64,000 nucleotides of DNA from Antilocapra americana (taxonomy: Eukaryota; Chordata; Mammalia; Artiodactyla; Antilocapridae): contig ML660204.1 of assembly GCA_007570785.1 (NCBI GenBank), positions 1,798,001 to 1,862,000 on the forward strand, given 5' to 3'. A program made the translations under genes and the position numbers. The notes under the pieces are model-generated. The model ran no database searches and was not told the origin of the DNA. It was given only the letters and a program-made list of their open reading frames with translations. Below, in pieces: positions 30,421 through 62,488 of the stretch (position 1 is its first letter; every line of letters starts with the position of its first letter).

Positions 30421-30614
30421 GTAAGTCCTTTTTAAAAAGGTCCTCTGAGCAGTTTTCAGAAGCAGTAAAGACTGAAGTTAATCTGATTTTTAAAACTAAT
30501 ATTCAATTTACTAAAATTAGAAATCCTCAAACTTTGCTTTTCCTTGATTTCAGCTGACATTTTACAATTCCATTTATTAACCTAGTGAGTTTAACAGTCA
30601 CTTCTTTGGTGATT

Positions 30615-31265
30615 GTAAGTAAGACCCTATGGAGCCCTCGGACGACAGACCTGGTCCCCCTCCTCCTTGGCGTCCTATCCTACACCCCTCCTCCGTGTCC
30701 TCTGCCTGTGTCTTGTTGTGGAAAAACTTTAGCCTCCTAGGCCTTCCTCAGGTTCCAAGAAATAAATTTAATTAGAGAAGTGAGGGGGGAAAATATAGAA
30801 AGGAAGGAAAACAGACAAACAGGACGAAATAATAGTTCAGCCAAGGCCCTTTAGTTCTTCCTACCGGACTGTAGATATACTGGGAGCCATATCCTTTGAC
30901 TTGTTTTGCAGATCCTGAAACCCCCACCAGGAGAAAAAAGTTAACTATATGCTGCCCATAATCCTGTAGACCCCAGTCCAGTTGAAACCAGAAGGTGGAT
31001 GATGTTGACTCCGGATGACTTCACCACCAACCAGTAAGAAAAATGTACAAGAGCTGATCACACACCGTACAACCCCTCTCCCTCACCAAGTCTTTAAAAA
31101 CCTTTCCCTGAAAGCCATCAGGGAATCTGGGTCTTTCAAGCACCAGCTGTGTGGACTCTGTGTTGACACCCTGCAATAAATGCTGCCCTTTTCTTCACCA
31201 CAACCCTGGTCAGTGGGTTGGCTCTATTGTGCATGGGCCAGAAGCACCATGTTTGGTTTGGTAAG
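30615..31265 (+). mobile_element. Solo-LTR-like relic of an endogenous retrovirus
   Basis: The stretch has LTR-like layout: GC/CT-rich leader, then CTTTAAAAACC (weak TATA-like) near 31091, an AATAAA signal at about 31176, and a GT-rich tail (GGTCAGTGGGTTGGCTC). No gag, pol or env frame flanks it. Edges and family are not certain. Confidence 0.4.
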
Positions 31266-31824
31266 AGTACCGTTAATAAAACTTCATCAATTAATTAGCT
31301 TTGAACATGTGAAACTGCATTTATAAATGTAATAATTCACTTTTCTTTTTAAAAGTACCACAAAAATATGAACAGAGTTTAAAACATTTCTAATCTTTAA
31401 ATCATAGTTGAGATTAAAAGATGTTTATTGCTTTGAATAAAAAATTACGTCACCCCAATCTGGGAGTAACATGCTGAAGCAATTTGGAATATTTCTTCCT
31501 TTCTCAGTTACTGTGCTGGCCAGTGAGCCAGCTGGATTCTTGGTTGCAAAAGTGATGAGACATGACTGGCTCCCGGCTCCACCATCACAACTCTAGGGCT
31601 AAACAGTGTGTGGTTATTGTGAGGTCTGGGCCAGCTCACATCCTCTGTAAAACAAAGTGACTGGCTCACCAGGAAAAGGGGAAGAGGGCCAACTTCTGTC
31701 AAGTGCTCAAGAAGATGAGGAACAAGGTGTCCCTTAGAGATAACCAGTTTCCGTCCCAGACTGGTACCCCATCTTCTGAACAGCACTCTTTTATTTGGAA
31801 GCTCCATGAAGCTAGCAGAATCTT

Positions 31825-31905
31825 AATTTCCCTACCAGGCACTGAACTCCAGGCCCTCAGCAGTGAAAGCATGGAGTCCTAACCACTGGACTGCCAGGGA
31901 ATTAT
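31825..31905 (-). mobile_element. CHR SINE fragment with ATT-repeat edge
   Basis: CTACCAGGCACTGAACTCC through CCTAACCACTGGACTGCCAG, followed by an (ATT)n run at 31903-31918. Confidence 0.75.
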
Positions 31906-33214
31906 TATTATTATTATTTTTTAATTCTTCCATTCATTCAATCAGTATCTACTGAGTCTTCCTTTATGAGAGCCCCTGCCCTAGCAGGTGGACATACAGC
32001 AGTAAGTAACAGATACAAAAGAGAAGTGAAGAGATGATTAAATATAATTTGCTTATCTAACTGGCAAAAATTTACAGACTGATAATATCAAATGTTGGTG
32101 GGGATGTGGAAAAAATGGGCTTTGAGCAGCACTTACAGTTGCAGTTCATCACCATGGAGTTCTAAATGACAGGGTGAGCAAAGATGACAGTGTGATTTTT
32201 TGCCTCATAATTTCCCATGTCCACTCTTGTTTAGAGATTTAGGTGGCAGATGAAAAATTTTAAAAAGCCTTCCTGAATCAATAGAAACTAGCCTATGATC
32301 TGAACACTGGTCATGCTCACTGCACTATGGCCTGGGCATGGAGCCCGCTGGGTTTTTCTGCCACTGACACGGGAACATTAATATCTTGGAAGGCCCCCAC
32401 TGAGAAACATGGAGATTACTGTTTGCTCAACAAACATTGATGGTCCTCCCCCAGCTCATGCTGGGAGCCAACATAATGAAGCTTTATTCTCTGCACTCCA
32501 GGAAGCTCAGGTTAGTAAGGGGGGTAGATTTATCAAAGCGTGACAAGTTTTAGGAAAGGGAGAAACTTAGAGGGTTATGCAAGCCCAAAGAAAGGGATCA
32601 ACCACACACAAGGGCAGAAGAGAGTGATGAAGGCAAATTTCCTGGGGTAGTGATTTCTAAACTTATATAGAGCGAAGGGTAGCAGTCAGTCAGTTAATGT
32701 AGGGAAGAGAATTCTATTCTATTCAGAGAAAATAGCACAGGCATTATCTTGAAGCTATGAAGAAGCAGACTGTAGCCTAGAAACTACAAGTGGTTTAGTT
32801 TTCTTATAGCACAGTGTGAAAGACAAACTGAACTTTGACGCTAGTGAGGACAGAGAAGTGAGCAGGGACAAGCCAGACAAAATCTCTTCAACCACATTCA
32901 GAGTTTGGACTGGATGGAAGCAGCAGGGTGAATCAAAGAATTTTTTTTTTTAAGCATTGAATATGTTCTTTGATGTCATCTAGGTTAATTTTTATCTCCA
33001 ATAAGAATCACCTCCACTTATTCATATAATAAAAGTTTATAGATGAAACCAGTGCTAGGCTATGAGATAGGCCATAGAGTGAGTTGAGTTGTTCAACTTC
33101 TAATGGGAAAGAGACAAGGAGCCAGGCAATTGAAATCTGGGAGAACACAGAAAATCCCAGAAACCAAGAGACTCCTGATTGAGTAAAGAGCACAGGAGCA
33201 TCTGTTAATTCCAT

Positions 33215-33435
33215 GTGGTAGGCAGGATTCTAAGATGGTCCCCAAGATCCCCACTCTGTGGTGTACATGCCGGATTCTCTCCCTTTGAGTGTGGGCAGGG
33301 CTTGTGACCATAATAAGATCTCAGCCTCATGATTCAGTGATGTTATATGGCCAAGATATGGCATTCTGCAGAGGTAATGAAGGTCTCAGATTAGCTGATC
33401 CTGTAGTTGATCATGTTGACTGCATTCTTCCACAG
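33215..33435. mobile_element. Possible MaLR-type LTR fragment
   Basis: TAAGATGGTCCCCAAGATCC, TTGAGTGTGGGCAGGGCTTG and TATGGCCAAGATATGGC resemble a common old mammalian LTR. The match is from memory and diverged. Confidence 0.4.
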
Positions 33436-34059
33436 GCCCTGAGTTCATAACATGATTCTGACAGCTCCAGGTTTCACATACTTCCTACATCTGACTCTGT
33501 GAAATACAGCTGAATTGTCTTTGTTTCTGCATTTCCAAGAAAAGCCCCCAAACCCTGGTGCTGAGAGTGGGAAAGAGGTGGAGATTAATTTATGATTGCC
33601 CTAGGATTTACAATACACATCTTTAATTAACCAATTTGCCTTCAAATAATATCCTGCTTTCATGGAAAGTATACTAAGACCTCACAACAGTAGATTCTCA
33701 TTTCCTCCCTTTTGTTCTTCATGCTGCTATCATATGCTTTGCTTTGCTTAAATTCCTTCCTCTTTCCCTTCTACCCTAACCCTGCCTCAACCTACACTTG
33801 CAGACAACTGTTTAAGCACATTCTGTCACTAGATTAGCTTGTATTTTCTGGAATAATCTATGGATGGAACCATATAGCATGTAGTCTTTTTGGTCTAGTA
33901 CTCACTCAGCATAATTATTCTAAGATTGATCCATGTTGTTGCATACATCAGGTTTATTACTTTTTATTGCTTAGTGGTTCATCATATACCGCAGTTCATT
34001 TAGTCACATTTTAAAACTTTAACATGCTATACACAATTCATTGTTAATATTTTTGCTTT

Positions 34060-34385
34060 GGATTAGGGGTTAGCAAAGGGTAACTCATACATGCCAAAAC
34101 CATCTCACTGATTTCGTACAGTCCATGAGCTAAGAATGGCTTTTACAATTTTAAATTATTGGCAAAAAAAAATCAAAGTAGGATAATTTGCAGCACATAA
34201 AACTTATATGAAATGCAAATCTAAGTCCATAAATAAAGTTTTACTGAAACATAACCATGCTTTACCTGTTGTCTAAGACTGCTTTTATGCTACAGCATAG
34301 TGGTTGCAACAGAGATCATGTAATCAGCAAAACCTAAGTTATTTATTTGCTCCTTTACAGAAAGTTTGCTGACCTCCTACTTTAG
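34060..34385 (+). mobile_element. Old hAT-type DNA transposon relic (copy 2)
   Basis: TAAATAAAGTTTTACTGAAAC, TTGTCTAAGACTGCTTTTATG and TTTACAGAAAGTTTGCTGACC are shared with the copies at 6143 and 55430. It sits within the antisense L1 relic. Confidence 0.55.
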
Positions 34386-34775
34386 ATTTAAGGCAATTAA
34401 ATCTTTTAAAAATTTACTTTCATCTATTCCATTTACAGTACTCTTTCATTGTGTAGGTCCAAGTTTCTGTCTGGCATCCTATTCCTTCTGTCTGAAGAAC
34501 TTTCTTTAATATTTCTTCCAGTAACGTATTTCCTCAGGTTTTATTTGTCTGAGAAAAGGCTTTATTGACCCCCTCATTTTGAAAGATATTTTCAGTGGGC
34601 ATAGGATTCTAGGTTGACAGTTTTTTCTTTCAGTACTTAGGTCACTCCATTGTCTTCTAGCTTGTATGGTTTCTGATAATTCTTAAGCTTCCTCTACAGG
34701 CAATGTCCAATTTCTTTTCCCTCTGAGCAGCCTTTAAGATTTTTTCTTAACATTTAAAAAAATAATTGAAAGACT

Positions 34776-35045
34776 TTTATTTTTGGCTGCAGTGGGTCTT
34801 CATTGCTGTGGGTAGGCTTTCTCTAGTGGCCAGTGAGGGGCTAATCTCTAGCTGCGGTGCACAGGCTTCTCAGTGCCATGGTTTCTCTTGTTGCAGAGCA
34901 AGGGCCCTAGGGCATGCAGACTTCTGTAGCTGTGGCACACAGGCTTAGCTGGCATGTGGAATCTTAGTTCCCAGATGAGGCATTGAACCTGTGTCCTCTG
35001 CTACTGACAGGCTGATTCTTAACCACTGGACCACCAGGGAAGTCC
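34776..35045 (-). mobile_element. CHR SINE, near full length
   Basis: Reverse orientation from TTATTTTTGGCTGCAGTGGG to CTTAACCACTGGACCACCAG. The long CHR form of about 270 bases. Confidence 0.85.
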
Positions 35046-37892
35046 TTTTAGCATTTTGAATATGGTATGCTTAGTTTTGTGTGTGTAAATTTGCTTCATG
35101 TTCTTAGAGTTTCTTGGATCTCTCATCTCTCTGTGGCTTGGTGTCTGTCCTTTGGCCTCTTGTGCCTCGAGCCATCCACCATAAGTTCATGCCCTAGGTA
35201 GCTGCTGCAACTTCAGCATGGGACCCAGAAGGAACTACATGGAGCCTGAAACCAAACACAGGAGCTCAGTCCAGTCCCATCAGCCCTCAACCTGAAGCTG
35301 AGCTGCCTGGCTGAACCCACTTTAAATCAGCTGAACTATAGTTGACCTAGAGATCTGTGTGAGGATAATGAAAGGACCAGAGAGCAAAAAAAAGCAAGAG
35401 AAAATTTATCTTTAGTGATGGGTTAGAAACCTGGACAGAGATCCTGGAACCGCTATACAGAGGCACTCTGGGAAGCAGAACCAAGCAAGACACATGGATT
35501 CTGATGGCAAGTGTGGGCCCTGGCAGCTCAAACTTGCTAAGGCAGGGCCTCTCTCAAGTCAGCTCCAAGTATCCCGTCCTCTGCAAAGGCTTTCTTGATC
35601 ATTCTCCCCCTCTCCAAGAGTTCAGGACTTCTTTCTTCCTAAGGAGTTTTTTTTTTTTACAACGTCGTATCACAAACTCACCCTTCAGAAGCAACTACAG
35701 CTAAACTTTGTTTTCTTCTAAACTCTTTTCCCAGAGGCAGCCTTTTCAAGTGCCAGAGGATTCTGTTTTTAACTTCAAAGACACTGAGGTTGTCTTCTCT
35801 CTCCCACAGGGCATTCAAACCCTAGCCCCTAGCCTCTGAGGCCCACCTATATCCAAGTCACATGTCCTGGGGCCCACTGTGACTTCAGTACCCACTTACC
35901 TTCAGGATGAATTCTGTCTTCCTTTCTGCCATCTGGAAATTTCCACTTCTTTCTTTGAAACTGGCTATTTATTTTAAAGTAAATTAAGTTATATCAGCAA
36001 CCTCACATATTTAGAGGTAGGCACCTATCTTTAGAGCAATCCACTATGCTGACTAGCAATATGATTGTTTCCCCCTAGGGAACAATTTGTTTTCTGCTTT
36101 TCTGTTTGACAATAACACATTTCCCCATGGTTGTGCGTCTCATTGCTCCCTATCTCCAGTGTTTAGCATGGGACCAAGGCTCACAGACATCAGCACATGT
36201 TTACTGAGGGACATTATTTTATTTAAAAAATGAATTCTGCAAAGACCAGTCAAGATGAGTACATAAGTAACCCTGATTCTGGGCTGAGGGGATGAAGTTG
36301 AGTGGGTGAGCAAAGAACAGAATGAGTAAACAGCTATGAGAATTTAGGTTTCTTCATAGGAAGTTTGCCATGGAATTCTCAGAACTGTTCAACAGAGATG
36401 CAAAGTTCTCCCTTTCTAGATATGTCTACAAATATTTATCTATAGATGGGACTCTGACTCACACGGTGAAATCAGGAAACCACTTGCCAGCTGCTGCTAC
36501 TTTCCATCATTAGAGGAGCCAAGAAATTTCTGTCAAAGCAGGTGATGCAAGAGTGAAGCTGATTCAGAAATACCCAATCCCCTCAAGAACTTCTCCAAGA
36601 AAGGGATTGGCCATCCTGTGGTCTCCCATTTGGAGGTGTCTGGGGAAGAGCTTCTTACATCGAGGTCACTAAGAATCTCTGCTGATTATGACCACAGGGA
36701 GATAAATCCAGACTGTAATTTGCTGTAGTGCAAAAATATTTGGCTTTCAGTAGAGAAATTAAAAATTCAGAGACAAGAGTGGTAGGATCTTAGAGGGAAA
36801 GAGTGATAGGGGTGAGAACAGGCCAATGCTGGCCTTCATGAAGATTAGAAACAACCTGCTTCTGTTGAAAACCTATCATATTTAGTGCATGGATACTTTT
36901 TTTTCTTCTAGAACCAGATACTTACAGCCATATGCTGTAAAATTATAGAAATAAACGCACAAGTCTATAGCACTGTGCAACTTATATGGCATCTTTTTCC
37001 ACACATGACCTACACACAATTCACAGTGGAAATGAATCTTCAGCCTAACTTTACTAAGTGCCAGACACTGTAGTAAGCATTTATATCTAACCTGAATAAT
37101 CACCTTACAAAATAGATACTAAGACTCCAATTTTACATATGAAAACAGTATTAGAATCTTTGGGGCAGGGAGGAAGAGAAGAGGGGCAAAAGGGGCTTCA
37201 TTTGTATTGGTAATACAGACTTGGGTGGGTTCATGAGTGTGTTACAGCTTCCTTACAACTTAATACATCTAAAAAGTTTTACAATGATAATTTAAGTCAT
37301 CTGTGAGGATTCAAGAGGTTAAACTACTGATCTAAAACTATACTCTTGCGTAGAGTAACTCTCAGTGGAACCAGAGCATCTGAAGTTCAACTAGGTTACT
37401 TCTTTGCAGCAGTTAAAATTTACCACAGAATCACAGTAAGGTTATAAAATCTAGAAAGCACTTGTCTACATTAAGTTTGACTCCAGAATCAGACTACCCT
37501 ATGACACCCTCTGTATGTCTGTTCTACTTGGAGAACAGCCTGAATTTCACATTATTATATACAAATGGTGGAAAGCAGGGATATTGTGGCATCTAAGTCT
37601 TCTAAATTGGTCAGGATCATTGCTCAGCCTTCAGCCACTTAAGATGTCACCAAAGGCTCATTACATTACTAAATAAAGAAGGAAACATTATATAAAAATC
37701 TTGTCATGTTAGTCCAGTCTGGCCTATAGCTTATAATTACAGCTGCAAACCTATGAACAAGGCTCTTCTGATCTTAAGATCATTATTCAACAATACTCCC
37801 AATTAATTTATTATATGTGAGGGAGGAGAAAGGGGGAACTGGGAGTGTAGGATGGAATTACTATTTATTGAGCACCTACTAGGAACCTGGTA

Positions 37893-38112
37893 GTGCTTCC
37901 CAGGTGGTGCTAGTGGTAAAGAATCTGCCTGCCAGTGCAGGAGACTGCCAATGCAAGAGATGCAGGTTCAATCCCTAGGTCAGGAAGATCCCCTGGAGAA
38001 GAAAACGGCAACCCAATTCAGTATTCTTGCCTGGAAAAGTCTATGGACAAAGGAGGCTATACAGTCCATGGGGTCACAAAGAGCTGGACACCGCTAAGTA
38101 TACACACACACG
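37893..38112 (+). mobile_element. Bov-tA SINE
   Basis: GTGCTTCCCAGGTGGTGC head to GAGCTGGACACCGCTAAG, ending in ACACACACAC. It contains a small duplicated piece in the head (GCCAGTGCAGGAGACTGCC). Confidence 0.92.
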
Positions 38113-39107
38113 GTGCCAAGCATTTTCCTTGTGACAGTCCACTGACCTTCAATTCTGAGGGATATTACCACATCCTCATAAAAGGTTTTTAAGAGAATGC
38201 ACGGATTCACAGATTAGTAAAACATACAAGGTCACCAGCGAGTTTGCATGCAGGTTGGGAGAGAGACAAAAATAACAAGTTCAGGTGTTACTAGGGAAAA
38301 GGGCACAGGGGTAGAGATGGCAGTGGGAGAAGCAGAGAGAGGTGACTTTAAATATGGTGGAGATTAAAGTTTTTAGACCCAGTTTTTTGAAGACAGAACT
38401 GGGGACTACTTTACTTCAAAGACTTCTGGTGAACATTTGTCAAGCAGGAAAAAGTCTCAGGAAGAAAGCCTCTCTAGCATGCACACCACTAATGATCAGC
38501 CACAGTCCTCAAAGTTGAGGCACAAGGGAGAGTGAAATTACAAGCCGGGAAGTAGGCAAGGACTGAAAATATGAAACAATTACTCAAACCCACTCTAATC
38601 TCAGGGGAGAAATCTGCTGGTGGGAATGGTGACAGAGCTAGGTACTTTCTCAAGAGATACTTATAACACACTTGCAACAGGTGAAACATGATGAAATTTA
38701 AAGACTGAGAGGAAATAAATCTGTCAACCAATCCGCAATGTTCTCTACTACGTTAGGATTACAGTCATGAGCCACACCCTGAAGTTCTAATTTTACAAAG
38801 TATATTCTTCTGCCTCTAATAGGCCCACTCTAACAATTTAATCTTCCTATCTGTCTCATGGATAAAATAAGAAAGAGATAATGTTAGAAATTAACATCCA
38901 TTTAACCTAGGCATTTCAGATACATGATATATGCAATGGCTCCTTTTTTATCTAAACCATGTTTCACTGCAACCATGGATGCACCGAACATTTAAAGAAG
39001 ACTAGGAATCTGAGATAACAGCATCTCCTGATTTCAACTTTATTTCTTTAAATGAGAAAGAATAAATGGCAATTAAAGTATATAATGTTGTAGAATATAC
39101 TCATGTG

Positions 39108-40110
39108 ACATCAGTAAGCAACTATGTGGATCATAACAAACTGTGGAAAACTCAAGAGATGGGAACACCAGACCATCTTGCCTGTCTCCTAAGAAACCTG
39201 TACGTGGGTCAAGACGCAACAGTTAGAACTTTATATGGAACAGCTCACTGGTTCAAAATTGAGAAAGGAGTAAGACAAGGCTGTTTATTGTCACCTTGTT
39301 TAAAATGTCAGGCTGGAAGAATTACAAGCTGAACTCAAGATTGCCAGAAGCATCAACAATCTCAGATATGCAGATGATAACACTTTAATTGCAGAAAGCA
39401 AAGAGGAACTATAAAGAGCCTCTTGATGAGGGTGAGAGAACAGGGTGAAAAGCCGACTCAAAACTCAGCATTAAACTAAGATCACAGCATCTGGTTCCAT
39501 AACTTCATGGCAAATAGAAGGGGAAAAGGTGGAAGCAGTGACATCTAAAATCACTGTGGATGGTGATTGCAGCCATGAAATTAGACGACGTTTGCTTCTT
39601 GGCAGGAAAGCTATGACACACCTAGACAGTGTATTAAAAAGCAAGGACATCACTTTGCTGACAAAGGTCCATATAGTCAAGGCTATAGTCTTTCCAGCAG
39701 TCATGTACAGATGTCACAGCTGGACCATAAAGGCAGAGCACCAAAGAACTGATGCTTTCAGCTTGTGTGCTGGAGAAGACTCTTGAGAGTCCCCTAGACA
39801 GCAAGGAGATCAAACCAGTCAATCCAAAAGAAAACCAACACTGAATACTTATTGGAAGGACTGATGCTGAAGCTCCACTACTTTGGTCATCTGATGCGAA
39901 GAGCTGACACATTGGAAAAGACCCTGATGCTGAGAAAGACTGAGGGCAGAAAAAGGGGGCGACAGAGTGAGATGGTTGGATGGTATCACCAATTCAATGG
40001 ACATGAACTTGGGCAAACTCCAAGAGACGGCAAGGGACACGGAAGCCTAGTGTGCTGCAGTCCATGGGATAACAAAGAGTTGGACACGACTTCCCAAATA
40101 AACAACAAAA
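39108..40110 (+). mobile_element. BovB LINE fragment with reverse transcriptase end
   Basis: Encodes pieces of the BovB reverse transcriptase: KGVRQGCLLSPCL (39270 region), the catalytic YADD at 39367-39378, then the 3' part with KVHIVKA..FPAVMYRC and [13 protein letters not shown]. Compared with the family, a stretch after LSPCL is deleted and the frame is broken, so it is not active. The 3' end GGACACGACTTCCC matches Bov SINE tails. Confidence 0.9.
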
Positions 40111-40869
40111 ACCAACTCTGTTTCACTTCTTTTACTGGCCTTTTCACAGTTTCTATTTAAGCTGCCAAATATGTTCCCATAAGCTCACCAGTGGACCTTT
40201 CATTCCAGGCCCCAAGACTGCAAACTGTCTCCCACACTGGGAGGTATCTCCAAGACTGATCTTCCACAGGGCTTACTGCCATTAACTAACACTGGTCTTT
40301 TCTGCTAACAAACACACTGTCTCTATGGGCCTTTATGGACCAACTCACACTTTCTAAAATCAGTGTCAGAGCTTGAAAAGAAGCTCAGAAAATATCTAAC
40401 CTAGTCTCTCCTCGACTGAACAGAGGTCCCGAGAGCGCCAGAGGAGAGTGACATCATACTGTGAATTACTTGCAAAGTCAGGGCCAAGGACTAATCCTCC
40501 ATACAAGGGGCCAGGGGAGTTAGGTTTAACAGGTGCCAGACACTTGACATTTACTCTCATTCAATCCCAAAGAAGCAGTGGCTCCATTTTATGGATGATG
40601 AAAGAGATCCAGAAGTAACTTGCCAAGTAGCCAAGTATGTAACAAGGACAGGAATGAAACCAATCCTGTTTAGCAACATCATGCTCTCTTCATCGTATCT
40701 CCATGTTAAAAACTTCTAGACTTCAGTGCTCCTCCACCAACCTTAATCCATCCCGCTTCACACTGCCATCAACCCAGTATTAAATTCAAAGCACATGAGA
40801 ACTAAGGCATCTATAACACACGGTGTCGGCAGGAGAAGCATACTGCTCAGGCTGCAGGGACATTTCATT
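40111..40869. other. Stretch before CSNK2A1 3' end, with MIR fragment
   Basis: A MIR-like piece lies at about 40550-40680 (CTCCATTTTATGGATGATG, CAAGTAGCCAAGTATGTAAC). Nothing else recognised. Confidence 0.45.
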
Positions 40870-43688
40870 TGTTTAAATGTTTTTTATTTAAAAAAAAAAA
40901 AATTAAAGACCTTCATGGCACAACTTCTTCCCAGCACAATTGATGTTTTCGTTATACCAATTACAATACAATTACAACCAATAAATCGTCGAGGTGGGGA
41001 GGGGAAACTTATGACTTCAGACTTAAAAGTGGGGGGAGGGGGCACTTCAAACAATGTTAAAAAAATATTAAAAAAAAAAAAAACACCTTTCAGAGTAATT
41101 GCCAACACAACTGTCTGAGATTGGCATTCCAGATCCTGCCATCTAATCAATGCAAACAGGTAGTGCTGAGAAATGAAGTGTCCCAATACAAGGTATACAG
41201 ATGAGGTAATTTACAACAACACAGAAGTTGTTACTCTGTAAACCCTTGTCCCTCCCACCCACCCAATTGGGTCTTTTTTTTTTTTTTAATTTTTCATGCT
41301 TCTGCAGTGACTCCTTAAGTAGCATTTTAAAAACTTCTATTTCTTTTAAAAGGCTCTTGGGTAGCATTTCAGAGTCCTCTGCATTCACTTTCAGCTTCCT
41401 TCAAGGTCTGATGCACATTAAGAGGTCCAGCTATTTGCAGCTTCCCACATCAGCCTCAGCTACACCTAGGTTGTTCTCTGAGCTACAAGGATGTGATGTA
41501 AAATCTTGATTTACAACCCTCCTCTCCACCTCAGAAGAAATAATTCATTAGTCCTGTTCAAATCACAATCCAGTGCAAACGAAATCACAGACTGCATCTC
41601 TGGCACATCCAGCGCTTTGAGCTTCTGCACAGATTCCACATGGTAACCCCCTACAGCATTCTAGGGCAAAAAAGGATCAAGAACAATAAATATCCACTGT
41701 ATGTGGCCACAAGGAAGAAAATCACCCTGCCACACAGTCAGAATGTTTTCCCTATGGTGGAGAAACATTATAAAAGAAGGCTTTAGCTTTCTCTAAAGTT
41801 TACCATTATATTCACTAAAGCCGCCACCTTGATAAAGTTACTAGAGCCAAGATGGGTTACAAAGTTAGATAAGTTCATTAAATTCAACTCCTCAAACAAT
41901 TGTGTTTATCTCTGCCGCCTGGGTGAGAAAGACTTGTAAATCTATAAAGGTAGGAGAATGGGGAACTAAGACTTCAGGTCTTAAAATATGCTGGAAGAAT
42001 TTTTCCTAGTCCCCACAAGCAGCTACTGTAATGGAATAGCAGGAGAAAATACAGAGCTGATGGTTTTGCTATTGTGCTTAAAAAACTAGGCTTCCTCAGT
42101 GAAGCACCTGATAAACTTAGGTGGTTGGATTACAGTGGAAAATCCACTTTACACACAAACACACAAAAACTGGCGACTTTTCCCATCCCCAATCCCTGCA
42201 CTGCTGAGACACAAAATGATTTTATGGCAAAGGATCCTTAATCCCCAGAGACGCTTTGGCTTGTGGTGCTTTTTTTAAGGCCTCTCTGCCCTGCCCGGTA
42301 CCATGGGTTGAATGAGGGGTGTATAAAAATGGGGGCCTTCGGAAGCCTCCATGGTACAGGGCTGCAGGCCCTTCAGATGTGAACGTGAGACACCCACCCA
42401 GCGAGACCTTTATACAGGGAACTTAAATCTAACCTTGATAAATAAAACCAAAAGTTTATTTACACCAAAGAATTCCAACACTGGATCTTTCACATATGAA
42501 GGACAAAGTATTATATATATACACACAGCAAGGGGTGGCAGGGCTGTAACAAGAGAGTTTAGTTTTCCCACAATTACAGGTCTACCATTTCAGTTTCACT
42601 GGAGATAGTGGCTCTGCTCCTACCACTCAGATACATTTATAAGCCTGAGAGGCAGGTCTTCTCATTGAATGGTATATGAGGGAAGGGGAAGGTAGGAGGA
42701 AATGAAAGTAGAAAGTTGAAAATAAACTTCAGTGGCCACATCTCTCATTAGCTCTTAAAGAGTTGCCAGCATGAAACCTACAATGTTTTTTTTTTTCCTT
42801 TTGTAAAAAGCAATAAGTTATGCCCAATAACTAACTGAATTCAAAAGGGCCAAGTCAAAGAAAACTGAAAAAAGATTTACCTTCCCCCTCCTACCAGCTA
42901 TAGAGCATGTTGGGAGATGAAAGGGCAGAGGACCAAGTTAAGGAGTCTGGGAGGGATGGTATTAAAGTTTTAAACTAAACTGAAACTAAATTATAAATGA
43001 GCTGGATTTAGGTTAGGACAATAAGACATGATTCAAACTGCATGGAAGTTTTAAGGACCTGTCTGCACTTTGGGTAGATTTTCAGCATCTCAATGTAACT
43101 AAGACATATTTCCACTAGATTCACCAGGATAACCCCACTGAAGCACTTTTGGAATAAAGTGATATAAGTGACTAGCAGTGCACTGCTCTTATAGGTTGGG
43201 TCCTCCCTTCCTCCTTCCTTCCCACCTCCCTTGAAGAAGCTACATTTTTATAATCTCTGGAGAAGAGCATGAAGTACAACCCTCCCAGAGTGTGGGATAG
43301 TAGGGGAGCAATGGTGAGCATGGGAAGAAATCTCTACCCAAACACAGCAGCTGGAACTGAGGCTGGTTTATCTTTGATCTTTAGTGATGAGAAACTGAAT
43401 TTGGAAGGGGAGAAAAAAAAATTGTCCGTGAAATAGTCCACCTGCAGATAACTTTTCAGGGAATCCCCTGAGTTATGAAAAGTTCGAGTTAAAAAAAAAA
43501 AAGAAAAAAAGAAAATCAGCCTATTATAATTTTTTTTTTTTATGACTGAACTACTATAAATCCACAAGCAACGGTTCAGACACGGTGCTTCTGAAGTATT
43601 TCACCCCTCCCCACCAGGTGCAAGCTGCATCAAGGGAGAGAGTGGACTCCCCAACCTCTGCTCAGGCATCAGGAGACAGAAGGGGCCG
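40870..43688 (-). terminator. CSNK2A1: CSNK2A1 3' UTR with two candidate poly(A) signals
   Basis: Read on the minus strand, AATAAA hexamers occur at 42455-42460 (about 1.2 kb after the stop) and 40883-40888 (about 2.8 kb). The whole stretch has no SINE or LINE, unlike everything on either side, which supports a long UTR. It contains several homopolymer A runs in the sense strand (T runs at about 41273-41289, 42787-42797 and 43530-43541), which could cause internal priming in oligo-dT libraries. UTR ends are inferred. Confidence 0.55.
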
Positions 43689-62443
<18,755 letters not shown>

Positions 62444-62488
62444 TTACAAAGTTCAAATTACCAAGTTTAATTCAATTTACAAAACTAT

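Larger units (their letters stand above)
33600..35130 (-). mobile_element. Old L1 relic, antisense, carrying two later insertions
   Basis: Segments 33600-34055, 34390-34775 and 35046-35130 read as antisense L1 (TCCATGTTGTTGCATACATC; GGATTCTAGGTTGACAG; CCATTGTCTTCTAGCTTG). They are broken by a DNA-element relic (34060-34385) and a CHR SINE (34776-35045). Confidence 0.6.
30421..40869. other. TBC1D20-CSNK2A1 intergenic stretch
   Basis: Ten kilobases with no recognisable host exon. It contains an LTR-like relic, old L1 and MaLR-like pieces, CHR SINEs, one Bov-tA and a BovB fragment, listed separately. The blocks 32.0-33.2, 35.35-37.9 and 38.1-39.1 kb hold nothing I can name, apart from a possible MIR piece near 37060-37150. 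Confidence 0.55.

Noticed and set aside
40795..41388. Several 80-107 codon open frames in the CSNK2A1 3' UTR
   Set aside because: Homopolymer-rich, mutually overlapping, no domain; better explained as UTR.
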